DNA of 7,204 nt from Clostridiales bacterium (GCA_009778415.1 WRJV01000211.1:1-7204); one strand, 5' to 3'; positions 1 through 6,010 are shown, counted from the stretch's first letter. Made by a program: numbers and translations. The notes: generated by a model from the letters alone, not told the origin.

Positions 1-119
1 CTCCAAACTCCCAACTACCAACTCCAAACTCCCAACTCCCAACTCCCAACTACCCACTCCCAACTACCAACTCCCAACTACCAACTACCAACTCCCAACT
101 ACAAACTCCCAACTCCCAA
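1..119. repeat. Heptanucleotide tandem repeat array (17 units)
   Basis: Seventeen consecutive 7-bp units can be read in perfect phase from base 1, with consensus CTCCCAA or CTACCAA. The third base is C in 11 units and A in 6. Only units 1 and 4 (CTCCAAA), 8 (CTACCCA) and 15 (CTACAAA) deviate further. A degenerate eighteenth unit (CTATCCC) starts at 120 and overlaps the stop codon of the adjacent minus-strand gene. The array starts at the window edge, so its full length is unknown. Short heptameric arrays of this kind are known in cyanobacteria and are seen in some clostridial genomes; their function is unsettled. Read on the minus strand the array is TTGGGAG/TTGGTAG and would form the 3' untranslated part of the upstream gene. 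I see no intrinsic terminator there. Confidence 0.95.
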
Positions 120-3100
120 CTATCCCCCATTCCCCAGATTCTTGTACGCAGTAGCCATCATCAGCTTTATCCTGTTCAGCTGGTTCACGTCGCTTGCGCC
201 CGGATCGTAGTCCACCGCGACGATGTTGGCCAGAGGGTTGTATTTCCTCAGTGCTTTCACCATCCCTTTCCCCGTCACGTGGTTTGGAAGGCAAGCGAAC
301 GGTTGGAGGCACACTATGTTTTCCACTCCGCTGTCGATCAGGTCGATCATCTCGCCAGTAAGCAGCCACCCTTCCCCGCACTGGTTCCCCAGTGAAAGGA
401 TTTTTTTCGCCTTGGCCGCAGTCTCTTCGATGAAAAGCGGCGGCTCAAAACGCTTGCTCTCCGCAAGAGCCGCCCTGGCAGGCTGCCTAAACCTCTCGAC
501 CAGCCTTACCGCCCATTTGTTGCCCAGCATGGTGCTGTACTTGCCGGACAGGTGGCGGAAATTGAAATCCTTGCTGTGCATACCGTACAGGAAAAAGTCA
601 ACCAGATCTAGCACGACGGCCTCGCCGCCTTCTTTTTCAATCGTCCCGACAATGTCGTTGTTCGCTGTAGGGTGGTATTTGACCAGTATTTCCCCCACTA
701 CCCCCACTTTTGGCTTTCTAAGCCCCTCAATTAGAGGCAGCTCGTCAAACGCCTTCACTATCGATTTCACGTGCCTGTTGTAATTGGAAAGGCTGCCGTC
801 CCTTATGTTTTTCCTGGCTACCTTTGACCATTTCTCAAATAGCTCGTTTGCTGAACCAGGAGTTTTTTCATAAGGGCGCGTGGCAAAGAGCACCCTCATA
901 AGCACGTCGCCGAAGACGAGGCCCATGATTATCCTCTTCACCATCCTGACCCCGATCTTAAAACCAGGGTTCTTCTCGAGCCCTGCCATGTTCACCGAAA
1001 CAACCGGCACCTGCTCCATGCCAAGGTCTGCCAGAGCTTTCCGAAGCAGCGAAACATAATTGCTCGCCCTGCATCCGCCGCCCGTCTGAGTCATGAAGAC
1101 AGCGGTCTTGCCAAGGTCGTGCTCCCCCGACTTGAGCGACGAAATGATCTGCCCCAGCGTCACGATAGTAGGGTAGCATGCGTCGTTGTTGACGTACTTC
1201 AGCCCTTCCTCAACAGCGTTCTTGTCCACGGGCGGCAACAGCTTCACATTGTAAAAACAGCTGCCCAGCGCCGCTTCGACGAACTGGAGGTGAATAGGCG
1301 ACAGCTGCGGGATCAGAATGGTGTACCCCATCCGCATCTTGAACGTGAACACCCGCCGCCTGAACGGCTCCTTGCTTGCCACATGCTTCACCCTATGCTT
1401 TTCCCTAGCCTCGATCGCGGCTTTCAGCGACCGGACCCTGATCTTTGCAGCACCAAGGTTGGCGCCTTCGTCTATCTTTATTACCGTGTAAAGCTTATTC
1501 GATTTTTTCAGTATCTCTTCGACTTGGTCTGTGGTCACGGCGTCGAGGCCGCAGCCGAAAGAGTTCAGCTGGACGATTTCCACGTCGTCGAAATTGCTGG
1601 CGAAAGTCGCAGCCCTGTACAGCCTCGAGTGGTACATCCATTGGTCGAGCACCCTGATGGGCCGAACCACTTTTTTCATGTGCGCCACCGAGTCTTCCGT
1701 TAGCACCACCATGTCAAAAGAAGTTATCAGCTTGTCGATCCCGTGGTTTATTTCAGGGTCCAGGTGGTAGGGCCTCCCGGCAAGCACTATCGCCTTCTTC
1801 TTGTTGCTTCTTGCGTACCTGAGCGCAAGCTCGCCCTGCTTTTTGACGTCGTCTTTGAACTTCTTGTCCTCTTTCCTGGCTTCAGCCACAGCAGATGATA
1901 TTTCAGGCATAGAAATCCCCAAGCCTCTCATGTACGAATAAAGCTCTTTTGTAAGCATGGCGTCGTTGTCGTAGGGCAGGAAAGGCTGGAGGAAATTGAC
2001 GTGAGCTTCTTCAATGAGGTCGTCCATGTTGTTCTTTATGACTTCGGGGTATGTGGCAACTATCGGGCAGTTGTAATGGTTGGGGGCAGAATCGTCCTCT
2101 ATTCGCTCATAATTGACGCATGGGTAAAATATAAATTTAATATCGTTATCAATTAACCACTTAATATGCCCGTGCACCAGCTTTGCAGGATAGCAGGCCG
2201 TGTCCGATGAAATTGTCTCCATGCCGCTCTCGTAAATCGCCTTGCTTGAAGGCGGGGAAAGCGTCACCCGGAACCCGAGCTTCGTGAAGAAGGTGAACCA
2301 GAACGGGTAGTTCTCATACATGTTGAGGACCCTAGGGATGCCCACCCTGCCCCTTTTGGCGAAAGCGTCGTCTGTAGGCTCATAAGAAAACAGCCTCTTG
2401 AATTTATACTCGAACATGTTGGGGAGGTCAGCCGCAGCTTTGTCCCGGCCAGCCCCTTTCTCGCACCTGTTGCCGGTGACGAATTTTGAACCGTCGTTGA
2501 ATTTGTTTATTGTCAGGAGGCACTTGTTCTCGCAGCCACCGCACCTGGCGTGGGAATTGACGACAGTGAAGACCTTCATGTCCGCTGGTTTAATTATCGT
2601 CGACTCGGTGTTTTCAACATAGTTTTCTTTCGATATGAGCGCCGCGCCGTACGCGCCCATGATCCCTGCGATGTCCGGCCTCGTGACGTCCTTGCCGAAT
2701 ATTTTCTCTATGCTTCTGAGGATGGCGTTGCTGATGAACGTCCCGCCTTGGACAACTATCTTTTCGCCCGCCTCGTCGGTGTTCCTCAATTTGATGACTT
2801 TGTACAGTGCGTTTTTTATGACCGAATAAGAAAGGCCCGCAGATATGTCGCCTATCGTCGCCCCTTCCTTCTGCGCCTGCTTGACTTTTGAGTTCATGAA
2901 CACGGTGCACCGAGTACCCAGGTCAACCGGTGACTTCGCGAACAGCCCTTCCTTTGCGAAGCTGTCGGAATCCATGTTCACCGACTTTGCGTAGGTTTCG
3001 ATAAAAGAGCCGCACCCCGACGAGCATGCTTCGTTTAGCATGATGTTGTATATGGCACCGTCCCTTATCTTCATGCATTTCATGTCCTGGCCACCAATGT

Positions 3101-4346
3101 CCAGTATGAATTCCACTCCGGGCAAGAACTCTTCTGCCGCTTTGTAGTGCGCCATCGTCTCGATTTCGCCGAGGTCGACCTTGAACGCAGACTTTATAAG
3201 CCCTTCGCCGTAACCGGTAACTGCGGAGTTCGCTATGAACGCCCCTTCCGGCAGCTGGCTGTAAAGCTCTTTGAGCATGTCTATCATCACCAGCAGCGGC
3301 TTGCCCTCGTTGCTCCTGTAAAACGAATGCAAGAGGCAGTTGTCCTCGTCGATGAGAGCCGCCTTTGTGGTTGTGGACCCCGCGTCGATACCCAAGAACA
3401 CCTTGCCCTTAGCTTTCCTGATGTCTCGCCTCTTTATCTTGTCCTTGTCGTGGCGCTGGATGAAGTCGTGGTACTCGTCAAAATTTCTGAATAGCGGCTC
3501 AATGTACTTCGTGTCAGAAAGCAGGTCCGGGTTGGCATTTTTTGCCCTCTCAAGCAGATCGGATATCTTTTGGATAGCCTTTTTCTCAGCCAGCATCGCC
3601 GCCCCGATCGCGACAAAGTATTTGGATTCGTCCGGGAATATGACTTGCTCCTCCGAAAGCTTTAACGTCTCGACAAAGCGCAGCCTGAGTTCCGACAGGA
3701 AAGAAAGTGGCCCTCCCAAAAAAGCCACGTTGCCTTTTATCGTCCTGCCGCACGCAAGCCCGCTGATCGTCTGGTTGACCACCGCCTGAAATACTGAAAC
3801 AGAGATGTCTTCAATGCTGGCGCCTTCGTTGAGCAGCGGCTGGATGTCGGTTTTTGCAAAAACGCCGCACCTTGCCGCGATGGGATAGATTATCTTGTAA
3901 TTTTTAGCCGCTTCATTGAGCCCTGCCGCGTCGCTGTTCAAAAGGATCGCCATCTGGTCGATGAACGCCCCGGTGCCGCCTGCGCACGTCCCGTTCATGC
4001 GCTGTTCGACTGTAGGCCCGTAAAACGTAATCTTCGCGTCTTCGCCGCCCAGTTCTATCGCCACGTCGGTATCTGGAATCAGCGCTTCCACTGCAGCGCT
4101 GCAGGCGATTACCTCCTGTTCGAACGGAACGCCAAGGAGGGCCGAAATCGACAGCCCACCTGAACCGGTTATGGCCGCCTTGACTTCGGTGTCCCCGTAT
4201 TTGCCATGAAGCTCCTCTATCAGCTCAGATACTTTATAGAACACATTTGACATGTGCCTTTCATATTTGCTGTAAACGATCCTTCCGTCGTCGTCAAGCA
4301 TAGCAAGCTTGACGGTGGTGGACCCCACGTCAATCCCTAGCCTCAT
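120..4346 (-). CDS. Fused 2-hydroxyacyl-CoA dehydratase activase/dehydratase-like protein (two ASKHA domains, DUF2229, HGD-D-like region)
   Basis: This 1408-residue protein is near the usual length of the fused COG1924/COG3580/COG3581 family. The first ASKHA (BcrAD/BadFG) domain spans about residues 1-255, with phosphate loop DVGSTT at 6-11, NGTCAGGTG with C121, and AARC with C160. The second spans about 315-575, with GIDAGSTTTK at 319-328, DIGGQD at 416-421, NEACSSGCGS with C441, and GTRCTVF with C480. A cysteine cluster follows (C602, C605, C609, C628), then a DUF2229-like region (about 665-780, SSDTACYPAK). The dehydratase-like part carries SFGCGLDAVTTDQ (929-941), NDACYPT (1054-1060), TQTGGGCRASNY (1086-1097) and NQCGEGW (1321-1327). 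Known activases are homodimers with one [4Fe-4S] cluster held by two cysteines per subunit; they use ATP hydrolysis to push a low-potential electron into a dehydratase. Here both halves of that dimer appear fused. Substrate is unknown and the protein is probably cytoplasmic. The ATG is preceded by AGGAGG with a 4-nt spacer. The TAG stop overlaps the heptamer array. Confidence 0.95.
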   Translation of the reverse strand: MRLGIDVGSTTVKLAMLDDDGRIVYSKYERHMSNVFYKVSELIEELHGKYGDTEVKAAITGSGGLSISALLGVPFEQEVIACSAAVEALIPDTDVAIELGGEDAKITFYGPTVEQRMNGTCAGGTGAFIDQMAILLNSDAAGLNEAAKNYKIIYPIAARCGVFAKTDIQPLLNEGASIEDISVSVFQAVVNQTISGLACGRTIKGNVAFLGGPLSFLSELRLRFVETLKLSEEQVIFPDESKYFVAIGAAMLAEKKAIQKISDLLERAKNANPDLLSDTKYIEPLFRNFDEYHDFIQRHDKDKIKRRDIRKAKGKVFLGIDAGSTTTKAALIDEDNCLLHSFYRSNEGKPLLVMIDMLKELYSQLPEGAFIANSAVTGYGEGLIKSAFKVDLGEIETMAHYKAAEEFLPGVEFILDIGGQDMKCMKIRDGAIYNIMLNEACSSGCGSFIETYAKSVNMDSDSFAKEGLFAKSPVDLGTRCTVFMNSKVKQAQKEGATIGDISAGLSYSVIKNALYKVIKLRNTDEAGEKIVVQGGTFISNAILRSIEKIFGKDVTRPDIAGIMGAYGAALISKENYVENTESTIIKPADMKVFTVVNSHARCGGCENKCLLTINKFNDGSKFVTGNRCEKGAGRDKAAADLPNMFEYKFKRLFSYEPTDDAFAKRGRVGIPRVLNMYENYPFWFTFFTKLGFRVTLSPPSSKAIYESGMETISSDTACYPAKLVHGHIKWLIDNDIKFIFYPCVNYERIEDDSAPNHYNCPIVATYPEVIKNNMDDLIEEAHVNFLQPFLPYDNDAMLTKELYSYMRGLGISMPEISSAVAEARKEDKKFKDDVKKQGELALRYARSNKKKAIVLAGRPYHLDPEINHGIDKLITSFDMVVLTEDSVAHMKKVVRPIRVLDQWMYHSRLYRAATFASNFDDVEIVQLNSFGCGLDAVTTDQVEEILKKSNKLYTVIKIDEGANLGAAKIRVRSLKAAIEAREKHRVKHVASKEPFRRRVFTFKMRMGYTILIPQLSPIHLQFVEAALGSCFYNVKLLPPVDKNAVEEGLKYVNNDACYPTIVTLGQIISSLKSGEHDLGKTAVFMTQTGGGCRASNYVSLLRKALADLGMEQVPVVSVNMAGLEKNPGFKIGVRMVKRIIMGLVFGDVLMRVLFATRPYEKTPGSANELFEKWSKVARKNIRDGSLSNYNRHVKSIVKAFDELPLIEGLRKPKVGVVGEILVKYHPTANNDIVGTIEKEGGEAVVLDLVDFFLYGMHSKDFNFRHLSGKYSTMLGNKWAVRLVERFRQPARAALAESKRFEPPLFIEETAAKAKKILSLGNQCGEGWLLTGEMIDLIDSGVENIVCLQPFACLPNHVTGKGMVKALRKYNPLANIVAVDYDPGASDVNQLNRIKLMMATAYKNLGNGG

Positions 4347-4372
4347 AGTTCCTCCTGCATTAAGCTAAAGCT

Positions 4373-4378
4373 ATTATA
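4373..4378 (-). promoter_or_regulatory. Probable -10 box for the activase/dehydratase gene
   Basis: A perfect TATAAT reads on the minus strand here, about 27 bp before the start codon at 4346, implying a leader of roughly 20 nt that just includes the AGGAGG site (4350-4355). The -35 region is poor: TATGCA at a 17-bp spacing matches TTGACA at only three positions. The gene may therefore need an activator or use another promoter. The call rests on the -10 box and its position. Confidence 0.4.
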
Positions 4379-4440
4379 GCACAAGTTGACCAAATTGCAT
4401 AATTAAATATGAACGGAGGTCAAGGATGCGTGGATTATGC

Positions 4441-4469
4441 TTGACATTATATTCCATATATGTTATATT
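4441..4469 (+). promoter_or_regulatory. Consensus sigma-A promoter, plus strand
   Basis: A perfect TTGACA (4441-4446) is followed after 17 bp by TATATT (4464-4469), five of six matches to TATAAT. Transcription would start near 4476 and run into a GC-rich structured leader and the small ORF at 4549. It is divergent from the activase gene and convergent with the strong minus-strand promoter at 5006-5034, so its transcript would be antisense to the DUF3800 remnant and possibly to the RNA upstream of it. Confidence 0.7.
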
Positions 4470-4481
4470 ATAGGTATGGCG

Positions 4482-4541
4482 TTGCCGAAACGGCAGGCGG
4501 TTGGTCCCTCAGAAGGGGGTTTCTTGCCCCCGGAAAGGGGG
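4482..4541 (+). promoter_or_regulatory. Structured leader with competing G-run/C-run stems over the ribosome binding site
   Basis: The leader after the 4441 promoter begins with a small GCCG-AAA-CGGC hairpin. It then holds three five-base runs: GGGGG at 4515-4519, CCCCC at 4527-4531 and GGGGG at 4537-4541. The C-run can pair with either G-run, so two hairpins are mutually exclusive. The second G-run is also the only Shine-Dalgarno-like sequence for the ATG at 4549. Pairing with it would hide the ribosome binding site; pairing with the first G-run would free it. The base runs are seen directly; the switch is inference. Confidence 0.45.
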
Positions 4542-4548
4542 TATGCAT

Positions 4549-4707
4549 ATGTTTACATATATGGAGGTCCTCACCTTTTGCTTGGTAGTGATTGGCTTTC
4601 TTGACTCGGAACTATGCAAAGCCGCTCAAAAAGGAATTCGGCACGGACTACGTGTATTTAGAAACGTATCATCATCCCTCTTATATAATTCCCTTCGCGC
4701 CGAATAA
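4549..4707 (+). CDS. Possible small single-membrane-segment peptide (holin-like toxin type), 3' part displaced
   Basis: The 52-codon frame starts MFTYMEVLTFCLVVIGFLD, one hydrophobic stretch at about residues 7-18. The tail is basic and does not look like natural protein. I chose ATG 4549 because GGGGG at 4537-4541 lies 7 bases upstream; ATG 4543 and 4561 are alternatives. A strong promoter and a structured leader precede it. The length, the N-terminal M-x-T-Y pattern and the purine-rich leader recall the small Hol_Tox peptides of Firmicutes, but the similarity is from memory and weak. From about codon 20 the frame enters the 24-bp repeat and runs antisense to the DUF3800 remnant. The original C-terminus has therefore probably been replaced at the rearrangement point near 4606-4609. 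It may not be translated at all. Confidence 0.3.
   Translation: MFTYMEVLTFCLVVIGFLDSELCKAAQKGIRHGLRVFRNVSSSLLYNSLRAE
4606..4632. repeat. Direct repeat, copy 1 (24-27 bp)
   Basis: Positions 4609-4632 match 5184-5207 in the same orientation with a single mismatch (C at 4625, T at 5200). Extending left to 4606 gives 25 of 27 identities. The shared core begins GAACTATGCAAAGCCG. Similarity stops abruptly on both sides. A match this long is very unlikely by chance in 7 kb. On the minus strand copy 1 encodes LFERLCIV at the broken end of the DUF3800 remnant. Confidence 0.9.
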
Positions 4708-4912
4708 TAGGACCTGTGTGTAGCACATGTGGCTCGAAGCTCAAATTCCTCACTTGATTATCCAATAACCGTGATGCAAATTCAATATCATTCCGCTGGT
4801 CGTGAAAAAGCATTGCCACAAGATAATATGGCGAATGACGTTGAAATGCGCCAAAATCCCCGGATTCATCAATGAAAATGCTCAAGTGGCTGTTCACGTA
4901 TTTTGTCCCCAT
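4609..4912 (-). pseudogene. DUF3800 protein, truncated N-terminal half
   Basis: The open part (4658-4912) encodes 84 residues, starting at ATG 4912. It carries the DUF3800 N-terminal signature IFIDESGDFG (12-21; acidic D15, E16, D19), then HSPYYLVAMLFHDQ (26-39) and HTGPIIRRE (65-73). Full-length members are roughly 220-250 residues. The frame stops at TAA 4658-4660. Reading through, the same frame continues to FLFERLCIV, which resembles the R-x-x-LF-x-x-L stretch the family has after the HTGPIIRRE block. Similarity ends at the 24-bp direct repeat (4609). DUF3800 proteins have no settled function; an RNase H-like nuclease role has been suggested. The start has no Shine-Dalgarno and an in-frame TGA directly upstream. 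A GTG inside the gene (MNSHLSIFIDESGD) is an alternative start with GGGG before it. A predicted RNA with a terminator lies immediately upstream. I judge the gene broken. Confidence 0.75.
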
Positions 4913-4942
4913 TCAAATAAAATGGCGGGGGAACCCCCCGCC
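4913..4942 (-). terminator. Intrinsic terminator ending the small RNA
   Basis: An 8-bp all-GC stem (4924-4931 with 4935-4942, 3-nt loop) is followed on the minus strand by ATTTTATTT. The tract is not a pure T run, so some readthrough into the DUF3800 remnant is possible. On the plus strand the sequence after the stem is not T-rich, so I expect activity on the minus strand only. Confidence 0.55.
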
Positions 4943-5000
4943 TGCGGTGGACCAGGGTCTTTCGACCAGCCCAAGGTGCGACATAGCGCACCTTTCCTAT
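4915..5000 (-). ncRNA. Predicted ~85-nt structured RNA upstream of DUF3800 (candidate DUF3800-type RNA motif)
   Basis: Transcription from the consensus promoter at 5006-5034 should start near 5000-4998. The RNA would fold into three successive hairpins. The first is AAGGTGCG/CGCACCTT, 8 perfect pairs with a 6-nt loop (4973-4994). The second is GGTC-GAAA-GACC with a GNRA tetraloop (4956-4967). The third is GGCGGGGG/CCCCCGCC, 8 perfect pairs with a 3-nt loop (4924-4942). The last is followed on this strand by ATTTTATTT and acts as a plausible intrinsic terminator. No ORF fits inside. Structured RNA motifs upstream of DUF3800 genes (DUF3800-I and further numbered classes) are established as computational predictions of unknown function. 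I cannot tell whether this belongs to one of those classes. It could be a free small RNA or an attenuator leader for the DUF3800 gene, whose ATG lies 12 bases past the hairpin. Confidence 0.65.
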
Positions 5001-5005
5001 ATTTA

Positions 5006-5034
5006 ATTATAGTGCCTTTTTCATAATTGTCAAC
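5006..5034 (-). promoter_or_regulatory. Perfect consensus sigma-A promoter, minus strand
   Basis: On the minus strand TTGACA (5034-5029) and TATAAT (5011-5006) are both perfect and lie 17 bp apart. Predicted transcription start is near 5000-4998, a few bases before the first hairpin of the small RNA. A promoter this close to consensus directly before a hairpin series and terminator is the main argument that the RNA is a real, abundant transcript. Confidence 0.85.
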
Positions 5035-5099
5035 AGAAAACAGCTGAAAAGTAACCTACTTCTCAATATTTGTGTTAATGTCCTAAATTTCCCTTCAGC

Positions 5100-5210
5100 A
5101 TCAATGATTCTTAAGATTTTTTTTGTTTTTATTCAGGGCTATTGGGGAAGTAAGTCTTCAGTCAATCTTGAAGGCTATCTTCTGAACTATGCAAAGCCGT
5201 TCAAAAATGT
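5100..5210 (-). pseudogene. Possible second DUF3800 remnant (internal fragment)
   Basis: On the minus strand from 5210 the reading is IFERLCIVQKIAFKID and then a TGA stop. The shared repeat encodes FERLCIV. The residues after it resemble the family stretch that follows R-x-x-LF-x-x-L, a basic-hydrophobic segment leading to a K-T motif; a one-base shift gives KTYF right after the stop. Upstream of the repeat (above 5210) no DUF3800 similarity is seen. This copy thus seems to hold the part that the remnant at 4609-4912 lacks. The repeat is certain; the family assignment of this fragment is weak. It overlaps the upstream extension of the YkgJ-family frame on the other strand, which supports the shorter start there. 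Confidence 0.35.
5181..5207. repeat. Direct repeat, copy 2 (24-27 bp)
   Basis: Second copy of the direct repeat at 4606-4632, offset 575 bp, same orientation, with mismatches at 5183 and 5200 only. Similarity ends immediately outside it. It lies upstream of the preferred YkgJ-family start codon. Confidence 0.9.
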
Positions 5211-5268
5211 TATCATGGAGTCGGAAAACAGGGATCAACAGTGCCGTCGGATTGGGGATACCGATGCA

Positions 5269-5835
5269 ATGAAAAGCTCAATAAGGAAAACTACATACGA
5301 AGCGATATACCGCCTCACGGGCATGGTTTCGCCGATAGACGGAGACTGCGGTGCGCTCTGCGGCTCGATATGCTGCAATTACGACGGCGACAACGCTGTG
5401 TGCGCTGCAAACGGTTTCGAGTACGGGATGTACCTGTTGCCTGGCGAAGAAAAGATGCATTGGCGGAATAACAGCTGGCTGAAGTGGGCCGCTGAAAATG
5501 CCCAAGACTACGATTTTCCGGAATCCTGGAGGGGCAAAGCGTATTTCGTCAGGTGCAACGGCCCGCAAAGCTGCATTCGGCGCTTGCGGCCGATCCAGTG
5601 CCGCACGTTCCCTTTAGCGCCACATATCACCGATGGAAGAATTCTCCAAATGATACTGCACTCCGAATATCTCCCCTACGCATGCCCCCTCATCGAGCAA
5701 AAAAAACCTCTTGACGAGAGGTTTGTCCGCGCTACCTACACTGTGTGGAAGCGATTGCTGAAAGACCCCCTGATTTTTGACCTCGTAGAGATGGATTCAA
5801 AACGCAGGGAGCCCGGAATCACTGTTGTGCGCTAG
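5269..5835 (+). CDS. YkgJ-family cysteine-cluster protein (putative zinc/iron chelating)
   Basis: The 188-residue protein begins MKSSIRKTTYEAIYRLTG. It carries the CxxxCxxxCC signature at C27, C31, C35 and C36, plus C45, C96, C102, C111 and C139. The second half has CIRRLRPIQCRTFPLAP (102-118), the C-x(n)-RP-x-x-CR-x-FP pattern of PF03692 (YkgJ, formerly UPF0153). Family members are predicted to bind Zn or an Fe-S cluster; no reaction is established. There is no signal peptide or membrane segment, so it is probably cytoplasmic. The frame is open back to ATG 5104, but the added 55 residues cross the direct repeat and the antisense DUF3800 debris and do not look like the family. I therefore prefer ATG 5269, which has a weak GGGG site about 11 bases upstream; ATG 5215 is another option. 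No clear promoter precedes it and no terminator follows. Confidence 0.85.
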   Translation: MKSSIRKTTYEAIYRLTGMVSPIDGDCGALCGSICCNYDGDNAVCAANGFEYGMYLLPGEEKMHWRNNSWLKWAAENAQDYDFPESWRGKAYFVRCNGPQSCIRRLRPIQCRTFPLAPHITDGRILQMILHSEYLPYACPLIEQKKPLDERFVRATYTVWKRLLKDPLIFDLVEMDSKRREPGITVVR

Positions 5836-5900
5836 GGGCTTGGCTTGCCATCAATTTGTTCTTCTGATTGGAAATTATTTGTCAAATGTCAAAAAGAGTG

Positions 5901-5929
5901 TTGATAAGGTTTGTATAATATAGTATAAT
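5901..5929 (+). promoter_or_regulatory. Sigma-A promoter of the surface-protein operon
   Basis: TTGATA (5901-5906; five of six consensus bases) and a perfect TATAAT (5924-5929) are separated by 17 bp. Transcription should start near 5936, giving a leader of about 75 nt before the TTG start at 6011. No other promoter is evident before the next gene at 6631, so it probably drives both. Confidence 0.8.
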
Positions 5930-5954
5930 TTATTAAAAATGTAGCAACCGTGAC

Positions 5955-6009
5955 TTCGGGTCGATTCGGCTCGAAACGCCAACAGACTAAGCTGCGCGGG
6001 GGGCGAATC
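5955..6009 (+). promoter_or_regulatory. Leader hairpin with possible pseudoknot to the start-codon region
   Basis: In the leader, 5955-5962 (TTCGGGTC) pairs with 5968-5975 (GGCTCGAA) as eight pairs, two of them G-U, with loop GATTC. The loop (5963-5967) is complementary to GAATC at 6005-6009, which lies between the G-rich ribosome binding site (5998-6003) and the TTG start at 6011. The two pairings together would form an H-type pseudoknot touching the start site. It matches no riboswitch class I recognise. A 5-bp loop match can arise by chance. Confidence 0.3.
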
Positions 6010-6010
6010 C

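Noticed and set aside
1..119. CRISPR array
   Set aside because: Units are 7 bp and contiguous with no unique spacers; it is a simple tandem repeat.
85..381. Minus-strand frame translating the heptamer array into GSWEFVVGSW-type repeats
   Set aside because: The repeat peptide follows from a 7-bp unit read in threes; most of the frame overlaps the activase gene in another phase and no ribosome binding site is present.
1119..1703. 194-codon plus-strand open frame opposite the activase gene
   Set aside because: It is Arg/His/Pro-rich, has no recognisable motif and lies wholly antisense to a well-conserved coding region; it is a shadow of that gene's codon bias. The same applies to the plus-strand frames at 223-783, 2398-2891 and 3147-3789.
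4426..4473. 15-codon ORF (starting MRGLCLTLYS) preceded by GGAGGT
   Set aside because: It has a good SD-like site, but it overlaps the 4441 promoter, is very short, and no promoter is seen upstream of it.
4610..4731. Plus-strand reading NYAKPLKKEFGTDYVYLET across the repeat
   Set aside because: It looks protein-like but is antisense to a recognisable DUF3800 frame and has no start codon; the DUF3800 reading explains the sequence better.
5278..5568. 96-codon minus-strand frame within the YkgJ-family gene
   Set aside because: It is antisense to a gene with clear cysteine motifs and shows no motif of its own.
5936..6010. c-di-GMP (GEMM) riboswitch in the surface operon leader
   Set aside because: The conserved GGCAAAC and CGCAAAGCC-type elements are absent, and the leader is short for that class.
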